Origin: Halomarinibacterium sedimenti | GTDB lineage: Bacteria; Bacteroidota; Bacteroidia; Flavobacteriales; Flavobacteriaceae | NCBI RefSeq assembly: GCF_019312585.1 | Contig: NZ_JAHWDP010000003.1 | Span: 1-64,000 of the forward strand | DNA length: 64,000 nucleotides | Direction of reading: 5' to 3' | Notes under the pieces: model-generated | Seen by the model: the letters and a program-made list of their open reading frames with translations, nothing else | The model's database searches: none | Told to the model about the DNA's origin: nothing | Made by a program: the position numbers and the translations under genes | Shown here: positions 9,245 to 17,569 of the stretch, piece by piece | Layout of the letters: each line of letters opens with the position of its first letter | Numbering within the stretch: the first letter of the stretch is position 1

Positions 9245-12166
9245 CTATTTGTCGTCAATGGCTTGGTATATTGCCTCTTGAATTCGGCTACGCAAGTCAC
9301 TGCTAATTAACATTCTATTATCTGCAGAGGGATACGTCCTATTCGACAGAAACACATACACAATTTCTTGTTCTGGGTCTGCCCAAGTAAAGGTTCCTGT
9401 AAACCCACTATGTCCAAAACTGGTTAACGAAACACAGCCACAGGTAGGACCACTCTCTCCTAGTTGGGGTTTGTCGAATCCTACGCCTCTCCTTACATTA
9501 TTTTCACAAAAATAACAGGTGTTAAAGGCGTCGATAGTTTCGGGTTTAATGTAGCGCTTTCCCCCGTAAAACCCTTTCCAAAGGTACATTTGCATAATCT
9601 TTGCGACGTCATTAGCATTTCCAAAAAGTCCTGCGTGGCCACTTACTCCACCAAGCATAGCGGCTCCTTGGTCGTGTACATAGCCGTGTACTTTTTGCAT
9701 TCTAAATATATTATCTTCTTCGGTGGGAACAATATCTCCTAATGAGAATTTTTCGGAAGGTAGATACGTGGTATAATTGGCCCCTAATTGTTCATAGAAG
9801 TCTCTCTGTACCAAATCTTCCAGTTGACCTCCAAAGAATTCTTCCAGGTATTTCTTTAGAATATAATACGGTAAATCGCTGTATTTATAGCCCTTTCTAC
9901 TTCTAAGGTCGCTATTTTTAATTCTGGCAAAGATACTATCTGTGTAGTCTTTCCGCATATACATATCGTTAGCCACTTTTACCGTAAAATCTCCGTCTTC
10001 TGTTCTAGAATAATACTCCAAGGATGGCCCACCTGATACAGTATCAAGTGTTTTAGTATAAAAAGGAATCCAAGCTTGTAAGCGAGCGTAATGCGAGAGC
10101 ATATACTTGAGTGTAATGTTTTTTTTATTTGAGTTTTTATACTCTGGAAGCATTTCGGACAGCTTGGTGTCCATGGTAATAAGATTTCGATCATACAGCT
10201 CCATTACTAGTGGAAGTGTTGCTAAAATTTTAGTCATAGAAGCGAGATCATAAACATCATCATCATCCACCTTGTATAGCTTTTCTTGTGTGTGATACCC
10301 AAAGTTTTTGCTATAGACAATCTTACCCTTTCTAGCTACTAAAACTTGTGCTCCTGGGTACATTCCAGACCAATAACCATGTTGCGCCAAAGTATCAATT
10401 TTCTTAAGCTTTTCACTATTTAATCCTACACTTTCAGGTGTCCCGTATTGTAGTCTTTGAAGCGATTGCGTTTTTACAGAGGTGTTAACGGGAAAGTCTT
10501 CCCCTAATGATACAGGTAGTATTCCTTTTCCTTCTCTAGCACCAAAAATAAGCTGCGCAGATAATTGCTGTGCTACTTCACTGTTTTGATAAGAAATGAT
10601 AATACCTTCAAAATTGGCGGTGGTTTTAATATCTAATAAAGCATAAGGACGCGTAAATATATCTAGGATTACTTTATTGGTTCTTGCGATTTCATACATC
10701 CAAACCAGTTCTTTCTCATCTATCTTGTAGGGTTTCCAGGGGTGATCATTGGATTTATGAAATCCCATGATAACGTAATCATACTTATCTAGCTTATCAA
10801 TGTAACTATCTAAACTATTAGCTTTTACCCAATCTACCTTAGTGTATTTATTTAAATATTTTAGGAAGGTGTCACCAGAATCATCGCCAAAGTTCACGTA
10901 GGCGATTTTTGTTTTTTGAAGTTTATTAATAGGCAAAATATTCTTCTTGTTTTTAATTACCGTAATAGCACTTTCCATAGCTTTCTCATATAACATATCA
11001 TCCTCTGGCGTATGTAAATCTTCTATAAGGTTCTCTATCGCAATGGGCTTATATTTATGTAGGCCTGCTTTGTATTTTGCCATTAATATTTTCTTTACTG
11101 AATGCTGTAAGCGTTCTTCAGTAATGGTTCCTTCGGCATAGGCTTTCATTAAAAGCAGTTGGGATTTTGGTACATCTTCCGAAATTAACAACACATCGTT
11201 TCCTGCTAAAAAAGCTGCCAAATCAATTTCACCAGGCTCTTTGAAGTTTGCAGCGCCTTCCATATTAAGGGCATCGGTAAAAATAAGTCCATTGAAACCT
11301 AGTTCCTTGGTAAGTAAATCGGTAACAATATCCTTTGAAATGGATGATGGATAGCCACTTTCTGAAATTAATTCAGGGATATTTAAATGGGCAATCATTA
11401 CACTGCTTAGTCCTTTGTCGATAAGAAATTTATAAGGATAAAGCTCTAACGAATCCATTCTTGCCTTGGTAAAAGGTAGTGTTGGCAGGGATTTGTGGGA
11501 GTCGGTATCGGTATCCCCATGACCCGGAAAGTGCTTGGCATTTGCCATCACCCCAGCACTTTGCATTCCTTCCATAAAGGCCAATGCCTTTTGGGTAACG
11601 TTTTCTCTGTCTTCCCCAAAAGAGCGGTTTCCAATAATGGGATTGTTAGGGTTGGTATTGATATCTACAACAGGTGCAAAGTTAAAATGTACTCCCAATC
11701 GTTTACAGTGGTCTCCTATACGCTTTCCTACCTGTCTAACAATATTATTGTCCTTAATAGCTCCTAGTGTCATATTCCAAGGATAGGCAAACGTAGAATC
11801 CAACCTCATAGCAAGTCCCCACTCTGCATCCATTCCAATTAATAAAGGGGTTGTGGCAAGTTCTTGAAATTCATTATTTAGCCTTGCTTGACGAATAGGA
11901 CCTCCCTTAGAGAAAATAATCCCCCCTATTTTATTTTCAGAAATGAGCGCTTTAACCTTATCTGTTTTTTCTTTAGGGTCGCTTGAAAATACATCTACCA
12001 TAAACAGCTGTCCAACCTTCTCTTGAAGAGACATACTAGCATATACGCTATCTACCCATTTTTGCTGCTTTTCTTTATTTTTTTCAACCAAAAGGGGTTG
12101 GCTTTGCTGCGCAAAGATGATGGTTGAAAACAATACCAAGAATGAGGTTATAAAATGACGATTCAT
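9245..12166 (-). CDS. Glycoside hydrolase family 3 (NagZ-like) fused to a serine beta-lactamase-like domain
   Basis: 973 aa. A signal peptide (cleavage near FAQQ, residue 20) leads into a GH3 domain with the NagZ signature KHFPGHGDT at 211-219 (His/Asp dyad) and the nucleophile region FTDALNM (Asp298). A second GH3-type domain follows. From about residue 590 there is a class C beta-lactamase/esterase-like domain with SMTK (SxxK, near residue 644) and a YSD motif in place of YxN. The fusion is known in Bacteroidota. It likely removes beta-N-acetylglucosamine from peptidoglycan pieces in the periplasm; the role of the second half (esterase or peptidase) is uncertain. It is sixth of seven genes in the operon. 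Confidence 0.9.
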   Translation of the reverse strand: MNRHFITSFLVLFSTIIFAQQSQPLLVEKNKEKQQKWVDSVYASMSLQEKVGQLFMVDVFSSDPKEKTDKVKALISENKIGGIIFSKGGPIRQARLNNEFQELATTPLLIGMDAEWGLAMRLDSTFAYPWNMTLGAIKDNNIVRQVGKRIGDHCKRLGVHFNFAPVVDINTNPNNPIIGNRSFGEDRENVTQKALAFMEGMQSAGVMANAKHFPGHGDTDTDSHKSLPTLPFTKARMDSLELYPYKFLIDKGLSSVMIAHLNIPELISESGYPSSISKDIVTDLLTKELGFNGLIFTDALNMEGAANFKEPGEIDLAAFLAGNDVLLISEDVPKSQLLLMKAYAEGTITEERLQHSVKKILMAKYKAGLHKYKPIAIENLIEDLHTPEDDMLYEKAMESAITVIKNKKNILPINKLQKTKIAYVNFGDDSGDTFLKYLNKYTKVDWVKANSLDSYIDKLDKYDYVIMGFHKSNDHPWKPYKIDEKELVWMYEIARTNKVILDIFTRPYALLDIKTTANFEGIIISYQNSEVAQQLSAQLIFGAREGKGILPVSLGEDFPVNTSVKTQSLQRLQYGTPESVGLNSEKLKKIDTLAQHGYWSGMYPGAQVLVARKGKIVYSKNFGYHTQEKLYKVDDDDVYDLASMTKILATLPLVMELYDRNLITMDTKLSEMLPEYKNSNKKNITLKYMLSHYARLQAWIPFYTKTLDTVSGGPSLEYYSRTEDGDFTVKVANDMYMRKDYTDSIFARIKNSDLRSRKGYKYSDLPYYILKKYLEEFFGGQLEDLVQRDFYEQLGANYTTYLPSEKFSLGDIVPTEEDNIFRMQKVHGYVHDQGAAMLGGVSGHAGLFGNANDVAKIMQMYLWKGFYGGKRYIKPETIDAFNTCYFCENNVRRGVGFDKPQLGESGPTCGCVSLTSFGHSGFTGTFTWADPEQEIVYVFLSNRTYPSADNRMLISSDLRSRIQEAIYQAIDDK

Positions 12167-12186
12167 AAAAATGTAGATAACAAAAA

Positions 12187-12672
12187 CTATGCTAAAAAAC
12201 GACTATGCCAACTATCTTTCGCAGGAACTTCCCAATGCTCTAAATATTCTGCTTTTGTATTTACTAAATTATTGAAAACGATGGTGTTTTTTGAAACGGA
12301 ACGATTCTTAGCCATTTGTTTAAAATCTAATAATGGCTTGTACGCTATATACTCTCCATGATAAAATGTAACATTCATTTTATCAAGCAAATCTACTCCT
12401 AACTGCTTTTGAAGAGACTGAATAAAGTGAACGGAAGCATCAATACTACATCCCGATGCAGAAGCATTTTCTTGATTAAGACCAATGACGATAAAGCGAT
12501 TGTATTTAATTTCAAATCCAGCTTCTAAATCGGCTCCGTGAGCTGTCCAAGCCTCTAAAAAAGTAGCAGTTTGTTGATGTATAAAATCGACTTCTTCATC
12601 GGATAGCTTTCTATTAGCTTGGTATATCCAAATACGAGAGTCGTCTGGTAAGTTTTCAAAATTTGTGAGCAT
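12187..12672 (-). CDS. Conserved flavobacterial protein (often labelled ABC transporter ATPase, no ATPase motifs)
   Basis: 161 aa. It begins MLTNFENLPDDSRIWIYQANR and contains a central ASGCSIDASVHFIQ stretch. Homologues in Flavobacteriia are often named 'ABC transporter ATPase', but no Walker A, Walker B or ABC signature is present, so that name is not supported by the sequence. It lies 2 nt after the CCG-domain Fe-S gene and 20 nt before the GH3 fusion, so it is co-transcribed. Function unknown; cytoplasmic, as it has no signal peptide. Confidence 0.8.
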   Translation of the reverse strand: MLTNFENLPDDSRIWIYQANRKLSDEEVDFIHQQTATFLEAWTAHGADLEAGFEIKYNRFIVIGLNQENASASGCSIDASVHFIQSLQKQLGVDLLDKMNVTFYHGEYIAYKPLLDFKQMAKNRSVSKNTIVFNNLVNTKAEYLEHWEVPAKDSWHSRFLA

Positions 12673-12674
12673 AA

Positions 12675-13466
12675 TTATAAATCTGCAGCATTGGCAATCA
12701 TTTCGGCTATATCCATCACTTGAATGGACGCTTCTTTTTCTTTGGCTTTTACACCATCTGTTATCATCGTATTACAAAAAGGACATCCTGCAGCAATAAT
12801 GGAGGGTTGTGTTTCAATAGCCTCTTCAGTACGTTCTACGTTTATGTCTTTGTTTCCTTTTTCGGGTTCTTTAAACATTTGTGCTCCTCCCGCTCCGCAA
12901 CAGAGTCCGCGCGTTTTGCAACGCTTCATTTCTACTAGCTCTACCTCTAATTTTTGAAGTAATTCGCGCGGCGCTTCATATTCATTATTCGCACGGCCTA
13001 AATAACAAGGATCGTGAAACGTAATTCGTTTTCCTTTAAACTTTCCACCTTCAACCTTTAGTCTTCCTTCATTCATTAGGCTTTTTAAGAATTGGGTGTG
13101 GTGCATGACTTCATAGTTTCCACCTAAGTCAGGATATTCATTTTTAAGGGTATTGAAACAATGCGGACACGTAGTTACTATTTTTTTTATTTCATAACCA
13201 TCCAGCACTTGTATGTTCATCATCGCCTGCATCTGGAACAAAAACTCATTTCCCGCACGCTTGGCTGGATCACCCGTGCAACTTTCTTCCGTTCCTAACA
13301 CAGCAAAGTCTACACCAGCGTTGTTTAATAATTTTGCAAAGGCTTTGGTTATTTTCTTTGCACGATCATCAAAACTACCAGCGCAACCTACCCAAAATAA
13401 TACTTCGGGTTGTTTGCCTTGCGCCATGTATTCGGCCATTGTAGGGACTTTAAGTGCTTCACTCAT
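12675..13466 (-). CDS. CCG-domain (Fe-S)-binding oxidoreductase subunit (HdrB/LutA/GlpC-like)
   Basis: 263 aa. Two cysteine-rich modules are present: an N-terminal VTTCPHCFNTLKNEYP with upstream FWVGCAG, and a C-terminal FHDPCYLGR ... GLCCGAGGAQMF. These bind a noncubane or 4Fe-4S cluster in HdrB/LutA-type proteins. Its partner is probably the membrane Fe-S protein encoded two genes upstream; together they match the HdrD/DsrK architecture split in two. The donor and acceptor are not evident. It starts 3 nt after the HAD gene. Confidence 0.88.
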   Translation of the reverse strand: MSEALKVPTMAEYMAQGKQPEVLFWVGCAGSFDDRAKKITKAFAKLLNNAGVDFAVLGTEESCTGDPAKRAGNEFLFQMQAMMNIQVLDGYEIKKIVTTCPHCFNTLKNEYPDLGGNYEVMHHTQFLKSLMNEGRLKVEGGKFKGKRITFHDPCYLGRANNEYEAPRELLQKLEVELVEMKRCKTRGLCCGAGGAQMFKEPEKGNKDINVERTEEAIETQPSIIAAGCPFCNTMITDGVKAKEKEASIQVMDIAEMIANAADL

Positions 13467-13469
13467 GAC

Positions 13470-13904
13470 TTAATCTTTAAATACTTGTATGGTCACTTCC
13501 TTATCTACCAAATCTGTAAACTTTCCTTTGTAACGTGTTGCTTTCACTAAATGGTTATCAATCCAATGATAGTTTCCTCCACGCGGTTTCCCCATAAGCA
13601 ACGAGTGGTATTTGAAACCATGCTTAGCAAGATACGTTTCTGTAACTTCCCTATGATCTTCGGTGCGGGAAGTGAAAAAGCAAATTACATGACCTTCATC
13701 ATACCACTTATTCAATGTCGCTAAGGCATCTGGATATACTTCGGCAGTTGCCATACGCTCAGGTTCTTCATTTGGGATGTCATCGCAAATGGTTCCGTCT
13801 ATATCGATTAAGTAATTTTTAATTCCTATGGGCAATACTGGACTTACGTGTTCCCCAGCTTCTACTTTGTCGTGTAATAATTTCTCAACTTCGTCTTTGT
13901 TCAT
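13470..13904 (-). CDS. HAD-like hydrolase (often annotated phosphoheptose isomerase)
   Basis: 144 aa. The HAD motif I is IDIDGTICDD. Motif II region FFTSRTEDHR and a late KPRGGNYHWIDNH with acidic residues follow. This supports a small HAD phosphatase rather than an isomerase, although flavobacterial homologues are sometimes named phosphoheptose isomerase. It has no cap domain of note. It sits inside the Fe-S gene pair (4 nt before, 21 nt after), so a repair or turnover role linked to that complex is possible, but this is inference. Confidence 0.82.
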   Translation of the reverse strand: MNKDEVEKLLHDKVEAGEHVSPVLPIGIKNYLIDIDGTICDDIPNEEPERMATAEVYPDALATLNKWYDEGHVICFFTSRTEDHREVTETYLAKHGFKYHSLLMGKPRGGNYHWIDNHLVKATRYKGKFTDLVDKEVTIQVFKD

Positions 13905-13925
13905 CTTCGTCTTTTCAATATTTAT

Positions 13926-15227
13926 TTAAGATTCATTTATCCAATTTGCTCTGTCCATTTGATTAAATGGCCAAGGAGCTGCATTGTTTTCTATATTAGT
14001 CATCGTAATATTCAATTCGTTGGGTGCTGCCGACTGTTCCATGACTAAATACTGTCTCATGGACATAATGATTGACAAGGGGTCAATACTCACTGGGCAA
14101 GCTTCCACACAAGCATTACAGGTGGTGCACGCCCATAACTCTTCTCTAGAAATATAATCGTCTAGCAATTGTTTCCCATCTGGTTGAAACTCCACATTCT
14201 TGTCTACGTTTTTACCTACCTCTTCAAGACGATCACGAGTATCCATCATAATCTTACGCGGAGATAATTTCTTTCCAGTTTGGTTGGCTGGACATTCACT
14301 AGTACAACGACCACATTCGGTACAGGTATATGCATTAAGCAATTGCGTAGTAGTTAAATCCATGACATCACTAGCACCAAACTTAGCAGGTGTTTCTGCT
14401 CCCTCTGGGGGTGCCGCATAGGGGTCTGCTGAAGGATCCATCATTAATTTCACCTCATTTGTAACCGATTCTAGATTGGTAAATTTTCCTTTTGGCGTAA
14501 CACTTCCGAAATACACATTAGGGAATGCTAAAATGATGTGTAAATGTTTACTGAAGTACAAATAGTTTAAGAAAATCAAAATACCCACAATATGTAACCA
14601 CCAAGCGACTCGTTCAATAATATAAAGGGTGCTTTCAGGAGTAACACTCATCCATCCTGCAATATATTTTGAAACAATGTTCCCATTATTCATTTCCTGA
14701 AAATGCACATCGGTAGCATTCATAATTAGGAATAGGGTCATTAATACCATTTCAAAATACAGAATAAAGTTTCCATCATTTTTTGGCCAGCCTTTCATTT
14801 CTGGATTCCAAAAGCGCTTTAGTCTAATTATATTTCGACGAATCCAGAACACGATGACCGAAACGAATACAAGTACTGCTAATATTTCGAACGAAGCAAT
14901 TAAAAACCCGTAGAAACTTCCCAAAGAAGAGAAAATACGGTGTGTACCAAAGATTCCATCGATGATAATTTCTAGCACTTCAATATTGATGATGATAAAC
15001 CCTAGATAGACAATTAAATGCAACAATCCAGGGATGGGTCGCACGACCATTTTAGATTGCCCAAGTGCAATTCTTATAACATTATTCCATCGTTGCCCTT
15101 TGTTATCTGAAGCATCAACCGCTTGGCCTAGCTTAATGTTTCGGATTATTTTTCGAATATTTTTTGTGAAATATCCAATCCCAAAAATCAAGATTACTAA
15201 AAAGAGTATATTAGGAATATATTGCAT
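13926..15227 (-). CDS. Membrane-anchored 4Fe-4S dicluster protein (HdrD/DsrMK-like electron carrier)
   Basis: 433 aa. The N-terminal half has about five hydrophobic helices resembling the NarI/DsrM type b-haem anchor. The C-terminal half has two cluster motifs, CTECGRCTSECP and CTTCNACVEACP. Such proteins move electrons between the quinone pool and a partner CCG-domain subunit, here most likely the one encoded two genes downstream. Its ATG overlaps the stop of the mlaD-like gene (TAATG), so translation is probably coupled. Physiological substrate unknown. Confidence 0.88.
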   Translation of the reverse strand: MQYIPNILFLVILIFGIGYFTKNIRKIIRNIKLGQAVDASDNKGQRWNNVIRIALGQSKMVVRPIPGLLHLIVYLGFIIINIEVLEIIIDGIFGTHRIFSSLGSFYGFLIASFEILAVLVFVSVIVFWIRRNIIRLKRFWNPEMKGWPKNDGNFILYFEMVLMTLFLIMNATDVHFQEMNNGNIVSKYIAGWMSVTPESTLYIIERVAWWLHIVGILIFLNYLYFSKHLHIILAFPNVYFGSVTPKGKFTNLESVTNEVKLMMDPSADPYAAPPEGAETPAKFGASDVMDLTTTQLLNAYTCTECGRCTSECPANQTGKKLSPRKIMMDTRDRLEEVGKNVDKNVEFQPDGKQLLDDYISREELWACTTCNACVEACPVSIDPLSIIMSMRQYLVMEQSAAPNELNITMTNIENNAAPWPFNQMDRANWINES

Positions 15228-16180
15228 TATTTTTCTGGGTCTTTAGGCGGGTCGTACTCTTTTCCTTTTTTTCCGAATAATGAAAAATGTACATAACGCT
15301 TAGGGTTCAACTTCATATCTTGAAGAAGTTGCTCTAGTTGTTTCGAAGCCCCTTCTAAATTATCATACAATTTTTCGTCCTTTAATAATTTACCTACACT
15401 TCCTTCACCGCTTTCAATTTGAGATGCAATAGCGTTAAACTTACTAATGGTATTCTCTAAGTCTTTCATCATTTTCCCTGTTTCAATTTGCGCTAGTGAA
15501 TCAGAAAAGCGAGCAAAATTTTCGGTGGTTTTATCAAGGTTTGTAAAAGTATTGCTTAGCTTGTCTTTGTTTGTTGCCAATAGAGAATTCATATTGGAAG
15601 CTGCCCCATTAAAGGCTGTCATGGTTGAGTTTAACTTTGCAATGCTTTCTCTAAGGTTTGCTTTTGTTGTATCATCAAGGATTTGGTCAAGACCTGTTAA
15701 AACTGAGTCTAGGTTTTTTAATGTAGACAATAAACTTTTTTCGATAGGATCAAATTTTTCAAGGATTCCGTCTACCATTCCAGCATCTACTTGTCCTTTC
15801 AATGTATCGTTGGGTTGCGCCAAATCATTTGAAGTATAGTCTGGAATGATTCCTAAATTATTTCCTCCAATAAAACTGCTACTATATATTTTAACCAAAC
15901 TTGTTTTAGAAAAACGAAAATCTTTTTCTATTATAAACTCAACAATTACTTCGCCTCCTTTGTTTGAGGCTAAGTAAATATCTTTTACTTTCCCCACCTT
16001 CATTCCGTTAACCGTAACAGGTGCTGCGGGAGCTAACCCACCCACATTTTTATACTTTACAAAATAAACTTTGGGTTTATTAAATAATTCTGTTCCCTTC
16101 AAAAAATTATATCCCAGTATGAAGAGTAATATGGATACAATTGCAAAAATTCCTGTTTTTACTTCTCTTGAGAGCTTCAA
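15227..16180 (-). CDS. MlaD/MCE-domain lipid-transport protein
   Basis: 317 aa. One N-terminal transmembrane helix (GIFAIVSILLFILGYNFL) is followed by an MCE/MlaD domain (VYFVKYKNVGGLAPAAPV, VNGMKVGKV), then a long coiled-coil-like helical tail. MCE proteins form periplasmic rings or tunnels that carry phospholipids between membranes. The usual ATPase and permease genes (mlaF/mlaE) are not beside it, as is common in Flavobacteriia. First gene of the seven-gene leftward operon, 82 nt after the amidase gene. Confidence 0.9.
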   Translation of the reverse strand: MKLSREVKTGIFAIVSILLFILGYNFLKGTELFNKPKVYFVKYKNVGGLAPAAPVTVNGMKVGKVKDIYLASNKGGEVIVEFIIEKDFRFSKTSLVKIYSSSFIGGNNLGIIPDYTSNDLAQPNDTLKGQVDAGMVDGILEKFDPIEKSLLSTLKNLDSVLTGLDQILDDTTKANLRESIAKLNSTMTAFNGAASNMNSLLATNKDKLSNTFTNLDKTTENFARFSDSLAQIETGKMMKDLENTISKFNAIASQIESGEGSVGKLLKDEKLYDNLEGASKQLEQLLQDMKLNPKRYVHFSLFGKKGKEYDPPKDPEK

Positions 16181-16262
16181 ATGATTGATTTTTTTATGAA
16201 TGACAAATTTAGAAATAAATATGCTAAGCTTGGGCTAAATTTTAAACTTTGGCAAAATTGAT

Positions 16263-17384
16263 TTATTGATCTTCCTTTTTTAAAATTTTAGATAATTTCT
16301 CCTTTTTTCCATCTTTAAACGCTACTATAAAACTTGATGGATACCCTTTCTCTTGCGCAAAGGTTTTCATAAGTTGAATCTTATTATAATCGGATGTTTC
16401 TCCATAATAATATTTATATAGTCCATCTTCTTTGTTTCTACTCACTTCTTCCAAACCTTTAAAATTGTATGGTTTGGGATCTATCTTTTTACTACTAGCC
16501 GCTAGTTGTACTTTAAAAGTAACACCCTCGTATATTTTTTCCTCAGTGGTATTAATGGCCTCTGTTATTTCTTCTTGGGTTATCACTGGATTTTGAGCAT
16601 CGTTTGTGGCGAGGGCAATATTTTTACGATAGGTAATAATTCCGTTAGCTATTTCCTGAGCCATTTCCTTCCTTCCTTTTTTCGAATTGACATAAGAACC
16701 TTCTGTATTATGTGTTAAAAAACCCAATTCAATTAACACACTAGGCATATAAGAACTGTGTAGCACCCAAAAAGGCCCAGACTTTACGCTTCTATCCTTT
16801 CTATTCAGTTTATTCACAAAATTATTCTGGATAAGCCCAGCCAACATAATACTTTGATCAAGGTATTCTTCCTGCATGAGGGATAATCCAATTAAAGATT
16901 CTGGGGAATTAGGATTAAACCCTGCATACTTTTCTTCGTAATTGTCTTCTAGAAAAATTACTTCGTTTTCTTTTTTGGCGGTTTCAAGGTTTTTCCCAGA
17001 TTTATCCACTCCCATCACAAAGGTTTCGGCACCATTTGCCTGTGTGTGATGTGAGTTGCAATGTATCGAGACAAATACATCGGCATCTGCTCTATTAGCT
17101 ATTGGACCACGCTCATACAATTCGATAAACACATCTGTTTTTCTTGTATAAATAACTTTAAACCCAGGTTCCTTTTCTAATAAAGCGCCCACTTGTAACA
17201 CTACATCCAAAACAATGTCTTTTTCTACATACCCATTTCCCTTATTGCCTGGGTCTTTTCCTCCATGACCAGCATCTAAAACAACGATAAAGGGTTTTTG
17301 AGGTGGATTATTGTTAACTTTAAAAGAATAAATGATAAAGATTCCTAAAAAAAGTAAGAATGTATATAATAGTTTCGTTTTCAT
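16263..17384 (-). CDS. N-acetylmuramoyl-L-alanine amidase (Amidase_3) with SPOR-like C-terminus
   Basis: 373 aa. It has an N-terminal membrane/signal segment. The Amidase_3 domain carries the zinc motifs VLDAGHGGKDPG, EKDIVLDV and SIHCNSHH, and a late LIELGFLTH. The C-terminal about 80 residues (TFKVQLAASSKKI...) look like a SPOR domain, which binds denuded septal glycan. The enzyme cleaves the amide between MurNAc and the stem peptide in the periplasm and helps separate daughter cells. It is divergent from lptD. Confidence 0.92.
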   Translation of the reverse strand: MKTKLLYTFLLFLGIFIIYSFKVNNNPPQKPFIVVLDAGHGGKDPGNKGNGYVEKDIVLDVVLQVGALLEKEPGFKVIYTRKTDVFIELYERGPIANRADADVFVSIHCNSHHTQANGAETFVMGVDKSGKNLETAKKENEVIFLEDNYEEKYAGFNPNSPESLIGLSLMQEEYLDQSIMLAGLIQNNFVNKLNRKDRSVKSGPFWVLHSSYMPSVLIELGFLTHNTEGSYVNSKKGRKEMAQEIANGIITYRKNIALATNDAQNPVITQEEITEAINTTEEKIYEGVTFKVQLAASSKKIDPKPYNFKGLEEVSRNKEDGLYKYYYGETSDYNKIQLMKTFAQEKGYPSSFIVAFKDGKKEKLSKILKKEDQ

Positions 17385-17431
17385 GTGTTTAATAACGGTA
17401 GGTTGCTATTGATATTTTTAAAAATTTACTA

Positions 17432-17466
17432 TTTGAAAAACAAGCCAAAAAATATATGTAATTTTG
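17432..17466 (+). promoter_or_regulatory. Candidate promoter for lptD (TTTG, 23 nt, TAATTTTG)
   Basis: TTTG at 17432-17435 and TAATTTTG at 17459-17466 match the Bacteroidota -33/-7 pair at the upper end of the usual spacing. The start codon lies about 100 nt downstream. Confidence 0.45.
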
Positions 17467-17569
17467 GGGTTCAAAAACTAAGCCAATTTATGAAATAGAC
17501 AGCTAGTTCCTTGTCGATTTGAAGGGAACTTATTAAAAAAGTTGTTTACAAAAAAATAGCCTGAAAGCA

